Assembly: GCF_007992495.1 (NCBI RefSeq)
Contig: NZ_BKAJ01000075.1
Coordinates: forward strand, 18,477-82,476
Reading direction: 5' to 3'
Length of the DNA stretch: 64,000 nt
DNA from: Reyranella soli
Lineage (GTDB): Bacteria > Pseudomonadota > Alphaproteobacteria > Reyranellales > Reyranellaceae
Shown: positions 1-8,520 of the stretch, piece by piece
Layout of the letters: the number at the start of each line of letters is the position of its first letter
Position numbering within the stretch: position 1 is the stretch's first letter
Position numbers and translations under genes: made by a program
The notes under the pieces: generated by a model
What the model saw: only the letters and a program-made list of their open reading frames with translations
Databases searched by the model: none
Told to the model about the DNA's origin: nothing

Positions 1-422
1 AGAAGGCGGCGGTCGGCATGGTGCCGGGCACGCACGGCTCGACCTACGGCGGCAATCCGCTGGCGACGGGCGTGGCCAACGCCGTGCTCGACGAGCTGCT
101 CAAGCCCGGTTTCATCGATGCCGTGCGTGAGAAAGGCGAGTACCTCAAGGGCCAGCTCGAAGGCCTCGTGAAGAAGCATCCCAAGGTCTATGTCGAGCAG
201 CGCGGCATGGGCTTCCTGCAGGGCATCCAGTGCACCCCGGCCGTGCCGGCGGGCGACATGGTGAACCGCCTGCAGTCGCTCGGAATGCTGGTGCCGCCGG
301 CGGGTGAGAACGTGGTCCGCATCTTCCCCGCCCTGATCGCCGACAAGGCGGCGATCGACGAGGGCATCGACATCCTGAGCAAGGCCGCGCAGTCGTTTGA
401 GGCCGCCAAGGCCGCAGAGTAG
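1..422 (+). CDS. argD: Acetylornithine aminotransferase, C-terminal part (partial at window edge)
   Basis: This is the last 139 residues of a class III PLP aminotransferase, cut by the window start; the frame is open from base 3. The stretch GTHGSTYGGNPLA is the segment that follows the PLP lysine in ArgD, where Thr/Ser contact the cofactor phosphate across the dimer. ArgD converts N-acetylglutamate semialdehyde plus glutamate to N-acetylornithine plus 2-oxoglutarate in cytoplasmic arginine synthesis. The stop is 3 nt before argF, and argD-argF adjacency is common in Alphaproteobacteria, which supports ArgD over other class III aminotransferases. The active-site lysine lies outside the window. 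Confidence 0.93.
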   Translation, partial: KAAVGMVPGTHGSTYGGNPLATGVANAVLDELLKPGFIDAVREKGEYLKGQLEGLVKKHPKVYVEQRGMGFLQGIQCTPAVPAGDMVNRLQSLGMLVPPAGENVVRIFPALIADKAAIDEGIDILSKAAQSFEAAKAAE

Positions 423-425
423 GCC

Positions 426-1352
426 ATGGCAGCTCCCAAACATTTCCTCGACCTCGACCAGGTCGATCCGAAGACGCTTCGCCAGATCCTCGATCACGGC
501 AAGGCGATGAAAAAGGCGCGCTCCAACGGCGGCCACGACAAGCCGTTGGGCGGCAAGACGCTCGCCATGATCTTCGAGAAGCCCTCGACACGCACCCGCG
601 TGTCGTTCGAGGTCGGCATGCGCGAGCTCGGCGGCCAGACGATCATGCTGGGCCGCGGCGACACGCAGCTCGGCCGTGGCGAGACCATCGCCGACACCGC
701 GCGCGTGCTCTCCCGCTACGTCGACATCATCATGATGCGCACCACCGTCGAGGAGAAACTCCTCGAGATGGCGAAGTACGCGACCGTGCCGGTGATCAAC
801 GGCCTCACCGACAAGACGCATCCTTGCCAGCTCATGGCCGACGTCATGACCTTCGAGGAGCATCGCGGCAACATCCAGGGCAAGGCGATCGCCTGGTCGG
901 GTGACGGCAACAACATGGCGACGAGCTGGATCCATGCCGCCGTGCAGTTCGACTTCGAGCTGCGCGTCGCCTGCCCGCCCGAGCTCAAGCCGCCGGCCGA
1001 CGTGCTGGCGTGGGCCGAGCAGTCGAAGGGCCAGATCACCATCGGCCACGACCCTGAGGCGATCGTGCGCGGCGCGGACTGCGTCGTCACCGACACCTGG
1101 GTGTCGATGGGCGATGAGGATCCCGACAGCCCGGGCGCGGCGCGACGACACAACCTGCTGCGCGGCTACCAGGTCGACAAGCACCTGATGGCGCAGGCCA
1201 AGAAGGACGCCATCTTCATGCACTGCCTGCCGGCGCATCGCGGCGAGGAGGTCACGGTCGACGTGATCGACGGGCCGCAGTCGGTGGTGTTCGACGAGGC
1301 GGAGAACCGCCTGCACGCGCAGAAATCCATCCTCGCCTGGTGTCTTTCCTGA
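426..1352 (+). CDS. argF: Ornithine carbamoyltransferase
   Basis: 308 residues, normal OTCase length. It transfers the carbamoyl group from carbamoyl phosphate to ornithine, giving citrulline, in the cytoplasm. Visible motifs are STRTRVSFE at about 54-62 (carbamoyl-phosphate binding), HPCQ at about 132-135, DTWVSMG near 223-229 (ornithine binding) and HCLPAHRGEE near 265 with the catalytic cysteine. It starts 3 nt after argD and its stop overlaps the next start as TGATG, so argD-argF-hslO are probably one transcript with coupled translation. Confidence 0.97.
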   Translation: MAAPKHFLDLDQVDPKTLRQILDHGKAMKKARSNGGHDKPLGGKTLAMIFEKPSTRTRVSFEVGMRELGGQTIMLGRGDTQLGRGETIADTARVLSRYVDIIMMRTTVEEKLLEMAKYATVPVINGLTDKTHPCQLMADVMTFEEHRGNIQGKAIAWSGDGNNMATSWIHAAVQFDFELRVACPPELKPPADVLAWAEQSKGQITIGHDPEAIVRGADCVVTDTWVSMGDEDPDSPGAARRHNLLRGYQVDKHLMAQAKKDAIFMHCLPAHRGEEVTVDVIDGPQSVVFDEAENRLHAQKSILAWCLS

Positions 1353-2344
1353 TGGCCTCGTCGGAAGACCCTTCCTCTTCCGACGAACGGCCCGCGCAAG
1401 ATGGGGCCCTGCCCTTCCAGCTCGATGCGCTGGGCGTGCGCGGCCGGCTGGTTCGGCTCGGACCGTCATTGGACGCAGTGATCGAGCGCCACGGCTATCC
1501 CTTGGCCGTGGCGCGGCCGCTCGCCGAGGCGATGGTGCTGTGCGCGGCGCTGGCGACGTCGCTGAAATACGACGGCATCTTCACCTTGCAGATCTCGGGC
1601 GACGGACCGATCCGGCTCCTCGTCACCGACCTCACCACCGATGGCGCGCTGCGCGGCTATGCGCAGTTCGATTCCTGGAAGCTCGCCGTGGCCTTGGGCG
1701 CCGGCCCCAATGGCATACCGCAGGGGGGCGACGCGCCCGAGGGCTATGTGCCGAAACTGTTCGGGCGCGGGCGGCTCGCCTTCACCGTCGACCAGGGGCA
1801 GCATACCCAGCGCTACCAGGGCGTGGTGCCGCTCGAGGGCGCGACCCTGGCCGACTGCGCCCACACCTATTTCCGCCAGTCCGAGCAGTTGCCGACCGGC
1901 ATCAAGATCGAGGCGCGGCGCACGACGGACAACGGCACGCACCACTGGCGCGCCGCGGCGCTGATGGTGCAGCAGATGCCGGAGTTCGACGCCGGCCGCA
2001 TCGACGTCGACCGCGAGCAGCGCGAGGATGATTGGCGCAAGGCGGTGATCCTGATGGCCTCGGCGACCGAGGCCGAAATGCTCGATCCGAAGCTGCCGGC
2101 GATGACCCTGCTGCACCGGCTGTTCCACGCCGAGCAGCCGCGCCTGTTTGCCCGCCGGCCGTTCGTCGCGCGCTGCCGCTGCAGCCGCGAGCGCATCGAC
2201 CGCGTGCTGCGCTCGATCAGGCGCGAGGAGCTCGACGACCTGCGCGACAAGAGCGGCCGCGTCGCCGTGAAGTGCGAGTTCTGCTCGACCGAATACACCT
2301 ACGACGACCGCGATCTCGACCGGATCTACGCCTCCGCTGCCTGA
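1352..2344 (+). CDS. hslO: Hsp33 redox-regulated chaperone
   Basis: 330 residues from the ATG at 1352, which overlaps the argF stop (TGATG); an in-frame GTG at 1340 lies inside argF and is less likely. Hsp33 is a cytoplasmic holdase activated by oxidation of a C-terminal zinc centre. The C-terminus carries the expected four cysteines, CRC followed about 32 residues later by CEFC, just before the end. Its position after argF is typical of Alphaproteobacteria. A short degraded copy of its 3' end occurs at 21927-21970. Confidence 0.95.
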   Translation: MASSEDPSSSDERPAQDGALPFQLDALGVRGRLVRLGPSLDAVIERHGYPLAVARPLAEAMVLCAALATSLKYDGIFTLQISGDGPIRLLVTDLTTDGALRGYAQFDSWKLAVALGAGPNGIPQGGDAPEGYVPKLFGRGRLAFTVDQGQHTQRYQGVVPLEGATLADCAHTYFRQSEQLPTGIKIEARRTTDNGTHHWRAAALMVQQMPEFDAGRIDVDREQREDDWRKAVILMASATEAEMLDPKLPAMTLLHRLFHAEQPRLFARRPFVARCRCSRERIDRVLRSIRREELDDLRDKSGRVAVKCEFCSTEYTYDDRDLDRIYASAA

Positions 2345-2704
2345 AGAGGGCCGGCGTGAGGCGCTGCCCGGCGAGGGATTTCCGCATTTCCCGCATTTTG
2401 CGCTACCCCCTCCACGCCTCGCCGCGGACGATGATCCGTCGCCGACCAGGTGAATATCATTGGTGCCGTGAGGCGGTGACGCCGCGTGCATTCGTATTGG
2501 GAGCCTTTGTGGCGTCTCAGTGCTGGGCAATCGCAGCGCTGCGAGCGTTGCCGACACTATGTGGGTGGCGCCAATGACTGTCAATAACTAAAGTGCTTTT
2601 CAAACACCTAAGTTTTGATCGAATATTACATTATTGCGCGCCATATGGGCGCAGTATCCAATGCTGGCATTGCCAGCAACTCACTGCGACCGCGGCAGAC
2701 TGGT
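2345..2704. other. Intergenic region between convergent hslO and a Bug-protein gene
   Basis: About 360 bp without a convincing gene. Short open frames run through it on both strands, but none has a good ribosome site plus recognisable product. The right part (about 2580-2650) is clearly more AT-rich than its surroundings. A small perfect inverted repeat, TGCTGGC-N3-GCCAGCA at 2662-2678, could form a hairpin but has no T-run, so it is at most a weak terminator. Confidence 0.4.
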
Positions 2705-3700
2705 CTATTCGACGGTGATACCCGCCGTGCCGATCACCTTCTGCCACTTGGCGTGGTCGCGTTTGATGAATGCGGCGAATTCCGCCGGCGTATCGGTGAC
2801 GATCACGGCGCCGATGTCCAACATGCTCTTCACGAAGGCGGGATCGCTCGAGACTTTGCGAATGTCGTCTGCGATTCGCGCGACGATGACGTCGGGTGTG
2901 CCGGCCGGCGCCACTATGCCTTCCCATGAGGTCACCTCGAACTCGGGCAACCCCTTCGACAAGGCCGGCAGCTCGGGCGCGGCAGGCGTGGGCTCGGCGC
3001 TCACCACCCCCAAGGCGCGGAGCTTGCCTGCCTGAACGGCGCTCCAGATCGAGGGCATGGTGTCGAAGCTCATATCGACATGACCGCCCAGCAGCGCCGC
3101 CACTGCCGGCGCGCTGCCCGTGAAGGGCACGTGCAGGATGTCGGTGCCGGTGGCGATCCTGAACAGTTCGCCGGCGAGATGAAGCGGACTGCCATAGCCC
3201 GAACTCGCAAACGTATACTTGCCCAGGTTGGCCTTCAGGAGCGTCACCAGCTCGGCGAAATTTGCCGCCGGCAGGTCGGCCCGAACGACTAGAACGTTCG
3301 GGAAGGTGGCGACCAGCGATACCGGCGCGATGCTCTCGACCGGGTCGAACGGAAGCTTGGGCTTCAGCACCTTGAGGATCGACGTGTTGGTGCCGACGCC
3401 CGCCATCAGCGTGTAGCCATCCTTCGGCGCACGGGCGAGCTCGGCGGCGGCGATCGCGCCACTGGCGCCCGGCTTGTTGTCGACCACGACCGGCTGCTTC
3501 CATTGCTCGCTGAGCCGCGCCGCCAGGGCACGCGCCACGACGTCGACGGCGCCGCCGGCAGGGAACGGCACCAGCAGCCGAACGATCTTGTCGGGATACG
3601 ACGCTGCGCCGTCGTTGGCCGAGGCCGGCTGCAGCACGGAAAGCAGGAGACCGAACACGGCGACCAGCCCGGACAGCTTTCTCATGGCCTTCGTCCTCAT
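2705..3700 (-). CDS. Bug/TctC-type periplasmic solute-binding protein
   Basis: 331 residues with an N-terminal signal peptide (hydrophobic GLVAVFGLLLSVLQPASA, cleavage near residue 29). The segment PDKIVRLLVPFPAGGAVDVVAR and the later GYGSPLHLAGELF / FTGSAPAVAALLGGHVDM stretch are hallmarks of the Bug family, which usually binds organic acids in the periplasm for TctAB-type or unknown permeases. No TctA/TctB gene is nearby, as is usual for orphan Bug proteins. Its ATG at 3700 overlaps the stop of the upstream Rieske gene as ATGA, so it likely recognises that oxygenase's substrate. An internal ATG at 3685 is an alternative start. Confidence 0.9.
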   Translation of the reverse strand: MRTKAMRKLSGLVAVFGLLLSVLQPASANDGAASYPDKIVRLLVPFPAGGAVDVVARALAARLSEQWKQPVVVDNKPGASGAIAAAELARAPKDGYTLMAGVGTNTSILKVLKPKLPFDPVESIAPVSLVATFPNVLVVRADLPAANFAELVTLLKANLGKYTFASSGYGSPLHLAGELFRIATGTDILHVPFTGSAPAVAALLGGHVDMSFDTMPSIWSAVQAGKLRALGVVSAEPTPAAPELPALSKGLPEFEVTSWEGIVAPAGTPDVIVARIADDIRKVSSDPAFVKSMLDIGAVIVTDTPAEFAAFIKRDHAKWQKVIGTAGITVE

Positions 3701-4905
3701 GCCGCCGTCGCGACAGCGCGATGGTTCGGCAGCAATGTCCGCCAGTGCGCACCTTGCGGCGCCGGCGCATCGATCGACGAGATCAGGCTTGTGTCGACAT
3801 GCGCCCCGACCGGCGGCTCGCCGCGCTCGATGCGCGCCGCCGAGTCGAGCAACCGGCGGCGCAGCCGGGCGACAGCCAGGTCGGAGGCGATCAGATGCTC
3901 CTTCGTGCGATCCTGGATCGGCCCCATCGACGTGGCGATCACCGTGTCCTCGAAGGCGATGCCGTTCAGGCCGGACCAGTTGCGGTCCATGATGTCGCGA
4001 CGCTGGCGATTGTAGTTGGCGCGCGTCAGCAGCAGTCGTTGCTGCTCCTGCGAGTAGACTTCGGGATCATCGAAGCCGGTTTCCCGCAGCCGGCTCTCCC
4101 GGCTGATCGGCGCGCCGCCGTAGCGCACCGTGTAAGTCGCCGTATGCTCGTCGTCGATCGGGATCTCGAAGGCGATGGTGTGGTTGCTGGCGCCCTGCAA
4201 TGCGCCGCCCGGAATGATGCGGCCGCTTGGCATGATGAATGGGACGATGCGCACGTTGGACGGCTGGCCGGGACCGCCCTGGCGAAAGGCGGCGTAGTGA
4301 TACCCGAACTCGGTATCCTCGACCTCGAGCACCGGACCGGTATCCTCGAAGGCGCCGACCTTCACCTCTGACGGGCCGTTCCAGCCCGGCCGCGCGGCAT
4401 TCGAATGCAGGATGCCGACATGCGAGCTGTCGAGGCCACCCTCCAGCGACTGCACCCAGTTGTAGTTGCCATCGACGCGCAGCAGCACACGCTGGTTCTC
4501 GGGCAGGTTCATGAAGGCGAAATGCGGCGCCGGCGGCTGATGTTCCTTCGGGCCAAGATAGGTCCAGACGATGCCGCCCGCCTCGACGACCGGAAAGGAC
4601 GGCGCCCGCACATTGGGCGGCCGCCTGTTCGCCGGAATGTTCATGACCTCGAGCAGCGCGCCGTCATTGCCGAACTTCCAGCCGTGATAGATGCAGCGGA
4701 TGCCGCAGTCCTCGACGCGGCCCAGGCTGAGCGATGCGCCGCGATGCGGGCAGAGCTCGTCGAGGACGCCGACCCGGCCCTCGCCATTGCGGAAGACGAC
4801 GAAGTTCTCGCCCAGCAGCCGCTCGAAACGCGGCGCCCCGCCCGGCACCGGCACGCGGTCGGAAGTGCAGATCGGCAGCCAGAAACGCCGGAACACCGCC
4901 CCCAT
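3697..4905 (-). CDS. Rieske non-haem iron oxygenase, alpha subunit (5' end probably frameshifted)
   Basis: 402 residues from the ATG at 4905. The Rieske [2Fe-2S] motif is C52-P-H54-x16-C71-x2-H74 and the mononuclear iron site is D159-x2-H162-x4-H167, as in phthalate 4,5-dioxygenase-type ring hydroxylases or demethylases. There is no ribosome site before 4905. Upstream, frame -1 reads MMSRADNDRLCR from 4960 with a good GAGGGAG site, and the frame of this CDS reads GPGTPMGAVFRR. The family N-terminus joins these two pieces, so one extra base near 4924 appears to have split the gene. No reductase gene is adjacent. It is divergent from the MarR gene at 5095. Confidence 0.88.
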   Translation of the reverse strand: MGAVFRRFWLPICTSDRVPVPGGAPRFERLLGENFVVFRNGEGRVGVLDELCPHRGASLSLGRVEDCGIRCIYHGWKFGNDGALLEVMNIPANRRPPNVRAPSFPVVEAGGIVWTYLGPKEHQPPAPHFAFMNLPENQRVLLRVDGNYNWVQSLEGGLDSSHVGILHSNAARPGWNGPSEVKVGAFEDTGPVLEVEDTEFGYHYAAFRQGGPGQPSNVRIVPFIMPSGRIIPGGALQGASNHTIAFEIPIDDEHTATYTVRYGGAPISRESRLRETGFDDPEVYSQEQQRLLLTRANYNRQRRDIMDRNWSGLNGIAFEDTVIATSMGPIQDRTKEHLIASDLAVARLRRRLLDSAARIERGEPPVGAHVDTSLISSIDAPAPQGAHWRTLLPNHRAVATAA

Positions 4906-4979
4906 GGGGGTTCCAGGCCCACATCCGGCAGAGGCGGTCGTTGTCCGCTCGGCTCATCATGGCACTTGCTCCCTCAGCA

Positions 4980-5034
4980 AATACGTCTTACCGGGAAGAC
5001 GAATGGCCTATTCGTCTTCCCGGTAAGGCGTATT
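4980..5034. promoter_or_regulatory. Large palindrome made of two MarR-like operators
   Basis: Arms 4980-5003 and 5011-5034 are inverted copies, 24 bp with one mismatch, around a 7-nt centre. Each arm itself contains a dyad: CGTCTTACCGGGAAGACG at 4984-5001 and CGTCTTCCCGGTAAGGCG at 5013-5030. Two 18-bp dyads lie in the short gap between the divergent Rieske and MarR genes, which is the expected place for MarR binding sites controlling both. The link to the MarR protein is inference. Confidence 0.65.
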
Positions 5035-5094
5035 GTCAATCCTTTTGTGTCGCGTATAGTCCGACCACGTCCGAGAGCCCGAGCGTCAGCGTCC

Positions 5095-5643
5095 ATGGCA
5101 AGAACAGGCAAGACCATCACCAGCAGCCCCGCGCAGGACATCGCTGCCAGCTGGGCACGCGAACGGCCGGACCTCGACCCGCTCGACTACCTTCTGCCGA
5201 TCTACCTGATCCGCATCGGCCGCATCGTCGATCGCGTGGGCGACCGGAAATGGCAGCGGCTGTTCGGCTTGAGCGCCTCGGAGATCCGCATGCTGTTCGC
5301 CCTACGCCGGTCCGGCGGCGACTATGCGCTGCGACCGACCGATCTCTTCCGGGCGCTGCTGATAACGTCGGGAGCGATCACCAAGAAAGTCGACCACCTG
5401 GCGGCTGCCGGCCTCGTCAAGCGTCGGCCCGACCCCGCGGACAAGGGCGGCTTCCTCATACACCTCACGGCGAAGGGAAAGCAGGTCGCCGATCGGGCAC
5501 TCGAGAGTCTGGCGGACGATTCGATCCTGGCGAAAAGCCAGACCTCGCTGACCCGTCAGGAGCGCAAGCTGATGACCAAACTCTGCGCGCGGCTTCTGCT
5601 CGACTTCGAGGCGAACCCCGAAATGGACGGATCGTTCGAGTAG
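5095..5643 (+). CDS. MarR-family transcriptional regulator
   Basis: 182 residues from the ATG at 5095; the open frame continues upstream but there overlaps the opposite-strand oxygenase. A winged-helix segment runs about 60-130 (SASEIRMLFALR, RPTDLFRALLITSGAITKKVDHL, then the wing DPADKGGFLIHLTAKG). MarR proteins are cytoplasmic dimers that usually repress a divergent catabolic gene until an aromatic ligand binds. The Rieske/Bug operon is transcribed divergently across the double palindrome at 4980-5034, making it the likely target. Confidence 0.9.
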   Translation: MARTGKTITSSPAQDIAASWARERPDLDPLDYLLPIYLIRIGRIVDRVGDRKWQRLFGLSASEIRMLFALRRSGGDYALRPTDLFRALLITSGAITKKVDHLAAAGLVKRRPDPADKGGFLIHLTAKGKQVADRALESLADDSILAKSQTSLTRQERKLMTKLCARLLLDFEANPEMDGSFE

Positions 5644-5683
5644 CCAACAAGCGGTTCTGGGCGCCGACTTGGCATAAGGCTTG

Positions 5684-5699
5684 CTGAAAGCGTTTTCAG
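5684..5699. promoter_or_regulatory. LacI-type operator, copy 1
   Basis: CTGAAAGCGTTTTCAG is a near-perfect 16-bp dyad with the central CG typical of LacI/PurR family sites. It overlaps the putative -35 (TTGCTG, 5681-5686) of the transporter operon. An identical copy lies 32 bp downstream. The probable regulator is the LacI-family gene at 9520 in the same operon. Confidence 0.75.
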
Positions 5700-5702
5700 A
5701 CC

Positions 5703-5708
5703 TATAGT
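5703..5708 (+). promoter_or_regulatory. Putative -10 box of the ABC/oxygenase/deaminase operon
   Basis: TATAGT at 5703-5708 lies 16 nt after TTGCTG (5681-5686), giving a plausible sigma-70 promoter. It sits exactly between the two identical LacI-type operators, so occupancy or looping would block it. Confidence 0.5.
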
Positions 5709-5715
5709 ACGCCGT

Positions 5716-5731
5716 CTGAAAGCGTTTTCAG
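5716..5731. promoter_or_regulatory. LacI-type operator, copy 2
   Basis: Second identical CTGAAAGCGTTTTCAG, 32 bp centre to centre from copy 1, about three helical turns, so both sites face the same side of DNA. It lies just downstream of the putative -10 box, near the expected transcription start. Confidence 0.75.
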
Positions 5732-5763
5732 GCCGTGCTAATGCGGTGAACCTGGGGATCGCA

Positions 5764-6846
5764 ATGCAACGTCGGCTGATCGCAATTGCTTTTGCTGCAA
5801 CCTTGCTCGGTTTCTCTGCGGCGCAAGCCCAGCCGCTGAAGAAAGTCACGATCAGCGTTGGCACTTCGGTGCTCACGGTGGCCTATCCCATGGCCACCCT
5901 CCCGCTGAGCCTCGGCTACTGGAAGGACGAGGGTTATGACGTCGACGTCCAGCCCGTCGGTGCCTCGCTCCAGGCCGTCCAGCAAATGGTCAGCGGCAAC
6001 TCAGATTTTGCGCAAATCGGCGCCGCAGCGGTCATTCAGTCGAACGTCATGAACAAACTGCCCGTCCGCATCGTGCTGGCAAACGGTGTCACGGACTGGT
6101 CCATCTCGGTTCTGTCGACATCGCCGATCAAGGGGCCTGAGGATCTGCGGGGCAAGACGATCGGCGTCTTCACGATCGCCACGAATGGCGTTCCCCTGCT
6201 CAAGAGCTACCTTCGCACCAAGGGGATGGATGTCGACCGCGATCGCATCAGCTTTCTGCCGCTGGGGATGGGAGCACCGCCGGTGGAAGCCCTGCGCACC
6301 GGCAAGGTCGATGCGCTCATCTATTGGGCAGGCGCCACCGCGGGCTTTCGCAATGCCGGCCTTGATCTGAGGGAGATCATTCCACCCGACTGGCGTTCGT
6401 ACCCCGACTACTCGCTGACCACGATGCAGAAAACGATCGACAAGGCCTCCGACATGGTCGTGGCGATCGCGCGAGGCTCAGTGAAGGCGACCATCTACGC
6501 GATCGAGAATCCCGAGTGTGCCGTCCGGCTGCATTGGAAACGGTATCCCGATGCCAAGCCCAAGGGTGTCGACGAAGCGACCGCGCTGCGCTGGGACTTG
6601 AACGCCATCAGCCAGCAGCTGCTGACGTTGCAGGACGGATTCAAGCTCAACGGCGGCAAGCAGTGGGGCTATGCCCAAGCCGACAACTTCGCGCGCCTGC
6701 AGAGCTTCCTTCAGGAGGCCGATCTCATCAAGGGTGGCATGCCGGCCAACACCTTTCTCACGAACCTTCCAGGCTTCTACGACCGTGTGAATGACTTCGA
6801 CGCTGCCAAGGTCCGCGAAGCCGCCCGCAAGTGTGAGACGAACTGA
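5764..6846 (+). CDS. ABC transporter substrate-binding protein, NMT1/THI5-SsuA type
   Basis: 360 residues from the ATG at 5764, preceded by a GGGGA site; an in-frame GTG at 5746 is less likely. The N-terminus is a signal peptide (LIAIAFAATLLGFSAAQA, cleaved before QP). The fold signature SVLTVAYPMATLPLSLGYWKDEGYDV and the GKTIGVFTIATNG segment place it with periplasmic proteins for pyrimidine precursors, sulfonates and similar small ligands. It overlaps the ATPase start as TGATG. The downstream oxygenase and adenine-deaminase-like enzyme suggest a purine- or pyrimidine-like ligand, but the ligand is not determined by sequence. Confidence 0.88.
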   Translation: MQRRLIAIAFAATLLGFSAAQAQPLKKVTISVGTSVLTVAYPMATLPLSLGYWKDEGYDVDVQPVGASLQAVQQMVSGNSDFAQIGAAAVIQSNVMNKLPVRIVLANGVTDWSISVLSTSPIKGPEDLRGKTIGVFTIATNGVPLLKSYLRTKGMDVDRDRISFLPLGMGAPPVEALRTGKVDALIYWAGATAGFRNAGLDLREIIPPDWRSYPDYSLTTMQKTIDKASDMVVAIARGSVKATIYAIENPECAVRLHWKRYPDAKPKGVDEATALRWDLNAISQQLLTLQDGFKLNGGKQWGYAQADNFARLQSFLQEADLIKGGMPANTFLTNLPGFYDRVNDFDAAKVREAARKCETN

Positions 6847-7664
6847 TGCACGCGATCCAGCGTTCCGCTGTTGTGGCGCCGGTCGCGCGAGAAAAGAAGG
6901 CGCTCGTTACCATCTCAAGCCTCGAGAAGCGTTATCGCTCGCGCGATCGCGCCGACGTCCATGCGCTCTGCGACATCAACCTCGCGATCGAAGATGGGTC
7001 CTTCGTCACGATCGTGGGACCCAGCGGATGCGGCAAGAGCACACTCTTGCGCATCCTGGCCGGCATCCTCGCGCGTTCCTCCGGCAGCGTTCGCATGGGC
7101 CAGACCGAGATAGACGGCCCCAGTCGCCAGGTCGGGGTCGTCTTCCAGTCGCCCGTGCTCCTGCCGTGGCGAACCGTCGTCGACAACGTGATGGTGCCCT
7201 CAGAAGTTCAGCGCCTCGACCTCGGTGCCGCCCGCAAGCGCGCCCGCGAGCTGCTGGCGCTGGTTGGCCTGGCGGACTTCGAAGATCGCTATCCCGGCGA
7301 ACTTTCCGGAGGCATGCAGCAGCGCGTCGGCATCTGCCGGGCCCTGGTTCACCAACCCTCGGTGCTCCTCATGGATGAGCCATTCGGCGCGCTCGATGCC
7401 ATGACGCGCGAGACGATGAACGTCGAGTTGCTGCGCATTTGGCGCGAGCAGAACATCACGATCATCCTGGTGACCCACAGTATCCCCGAGGCCATCTTTC
7501 TGGCCGACCGTGTGGTGGTGATGACACCGCGGCCAGGCCGCGTTGCCGAGGTGGTCGACGTGCATCTGCCACGCCCGCGCACTCTCGCGATGTTCAATAC
7601 GCCGGACTTCGGCCGATATGTGACGACGATCCGCAGACATTTTGGCAGCGTGGGGACCGAGTGA
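6846..7664 (+). CDS. ABC transporter ATP-binding protein, SsuB/TauB-like
   Basis: 272 residues. Walker A GPSGCGKST at 58-66, Q-loop Q101, signature LSGGMQQ at 153-159, Walker B LLMDEP with D177-E178, then the switch VTHSIPEA. The order after the binding protein and before a TauC-like permease is standard for nitrate/sulfonate/pyrimidine importers. It starts inside the previous stop (TGATG) and its own stop overlaps the permease start in the same way, so the three are translationally coupled. Confidence 0.94.
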   Translation: MHAIQRSAVVAPVAREKKALVTISSLEKRYRSRDRADVHALCDINLAIEDGSFVTIVGPSGCGKSTLLRILAGILARSSGSVRMGQTEIDGPSRQVGVVFQSPVLLPWRTVVDNVMVPSEVQRLDLGAARKRARELLALVGLADFEDRYPGELSGGMQQRVGICRALVHQPSVLLMDEPFGALDAMTRETMNVELLRIWREQNITIILVTHSIPEAIFLADRVVVMTPRPGRVAEVVDVHLPRPRTLAMFNTPDFGRYVTTIRRHFGSVGTE

Positions 7665-8491
7665 TGAGCGTCCTTTCTTCTGTATCCGTAAGACGACCCA
7701 GTCGGCTGGATCGCGCCAAGGCCCAGGTCGGGTGGCTTTCCGCTCTCCTGCTCCTCGTCATCCTGGTCGTTTGGGAAGCGGCCGTCCGGATGCTTGATAT
7801 TCCCGCCATCGTTCTGCCCACGCCAATTGCCGTCTTTGAGGCATTGGGCGAAGGATTGGGAACGGGAAGCTACCTGCCTCACATCGCCGTCACGTTCACG
7901 GAAATCATCTGCGGTTTCCTCGCGGGCGCGGGCCTCGGCATCGCGCTCGGGATCCTCATTGGCCAATCGCTGTTCCTGGAGCGCCTGCTCTATCCGTACG
8001 TTGTCGCCTTCCAGACGGTGCCAAAAGTCGCTATCGCGCCGATCATCGTCATCTGGTTCGGCTACGGCCTGTCTTCGAAGGTCATCATCACGGCGGCAAT
8101 CGCATTCTTCCCCCTGCTCGCCAACACGATCGTCGGTTTGCGCTCGGCGCCGACGGAGCAGATAGACATGCTGCGCGCGCACACTGCGACTGAGTGGCAG
8201 ATCTTTCGGATGTCGCGACTGCCCCAGGCTCTTCCCTTCATTTTCGTCGGTCTTGACGTGGCGATCGTGCTGTCGGTGATCGGCGCCATCGTCGGCGAGT
8301 TCGTTGGCGCGAAGGAAGGACTCGGCTTCCTGATCCTTCAGAAGAACTTCAACTTCGACATGGCAGGAGTTTTTGCGATTCTGCTGGTTCTTTCGCTGAT
8401 TGGCGTCGGGCTGCACCTGCTGATGACGACCATCCAGCGCCGGGTGCTGTTCTGGGCGAACAGCAACCAGATACACGTAACCGGTCTCTAG
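7664..8491 (+). CDS. ABC transporter permease, SsuC/TauC-like
   Basis: 275 residues from the ATG at 7664, overlapping the ATPase stop. About six membrane helices are visible, starting with WLSALLLLVILVVWEAA. The coupling segment EQIDMLRAHTATEWQIFRMSRLPQALPFIFVGL matches the BPD_transp_1 EAA loop that docks on the ATPase. It completes an inner-membrane importer with the two preceding genes. Confidence 0.92.
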   Translation: MSVLSSVSVRRPSRLDRAKAQVGWLSALLLLVILVVWEAAVRMLDIPAIVLPTPIAVFEALGEGLGTGSYLPHIAVTFTEIICGFLAGAGLGIALGILIGQSLFLERLLYPYVVAFQTVPKVAIAPIIVIWFGYGLSSKVIITAAIAFFPLLANTIVGLRSAPTEQIDMLRAHTATEWQIFRMSRLPQALPFIFVGLDVAIVLSVIGAIVGEFVGAKEGLGFLILQKNFNFDMAGVFAILLVLSLIGVGLHLLMTTIQRRVLFWANSNQIHVTGL

Positions 8492-8520
8492 TCAGAGCTC
8501 GTCTTCAGGGAGGACATTCC

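Noticed and set aside
2430..2577. A 48-codon frame after hslO
   Set aside because: No ribosome site and no recognisable product; it continues a shadow frame of hslO.
4980..5034. Interpreting the large palindrome as a transcription terminator
   Set aside because: It lies between two divergent gene starts, not ends, and consists of two internal operator-like dyads without a T-run.
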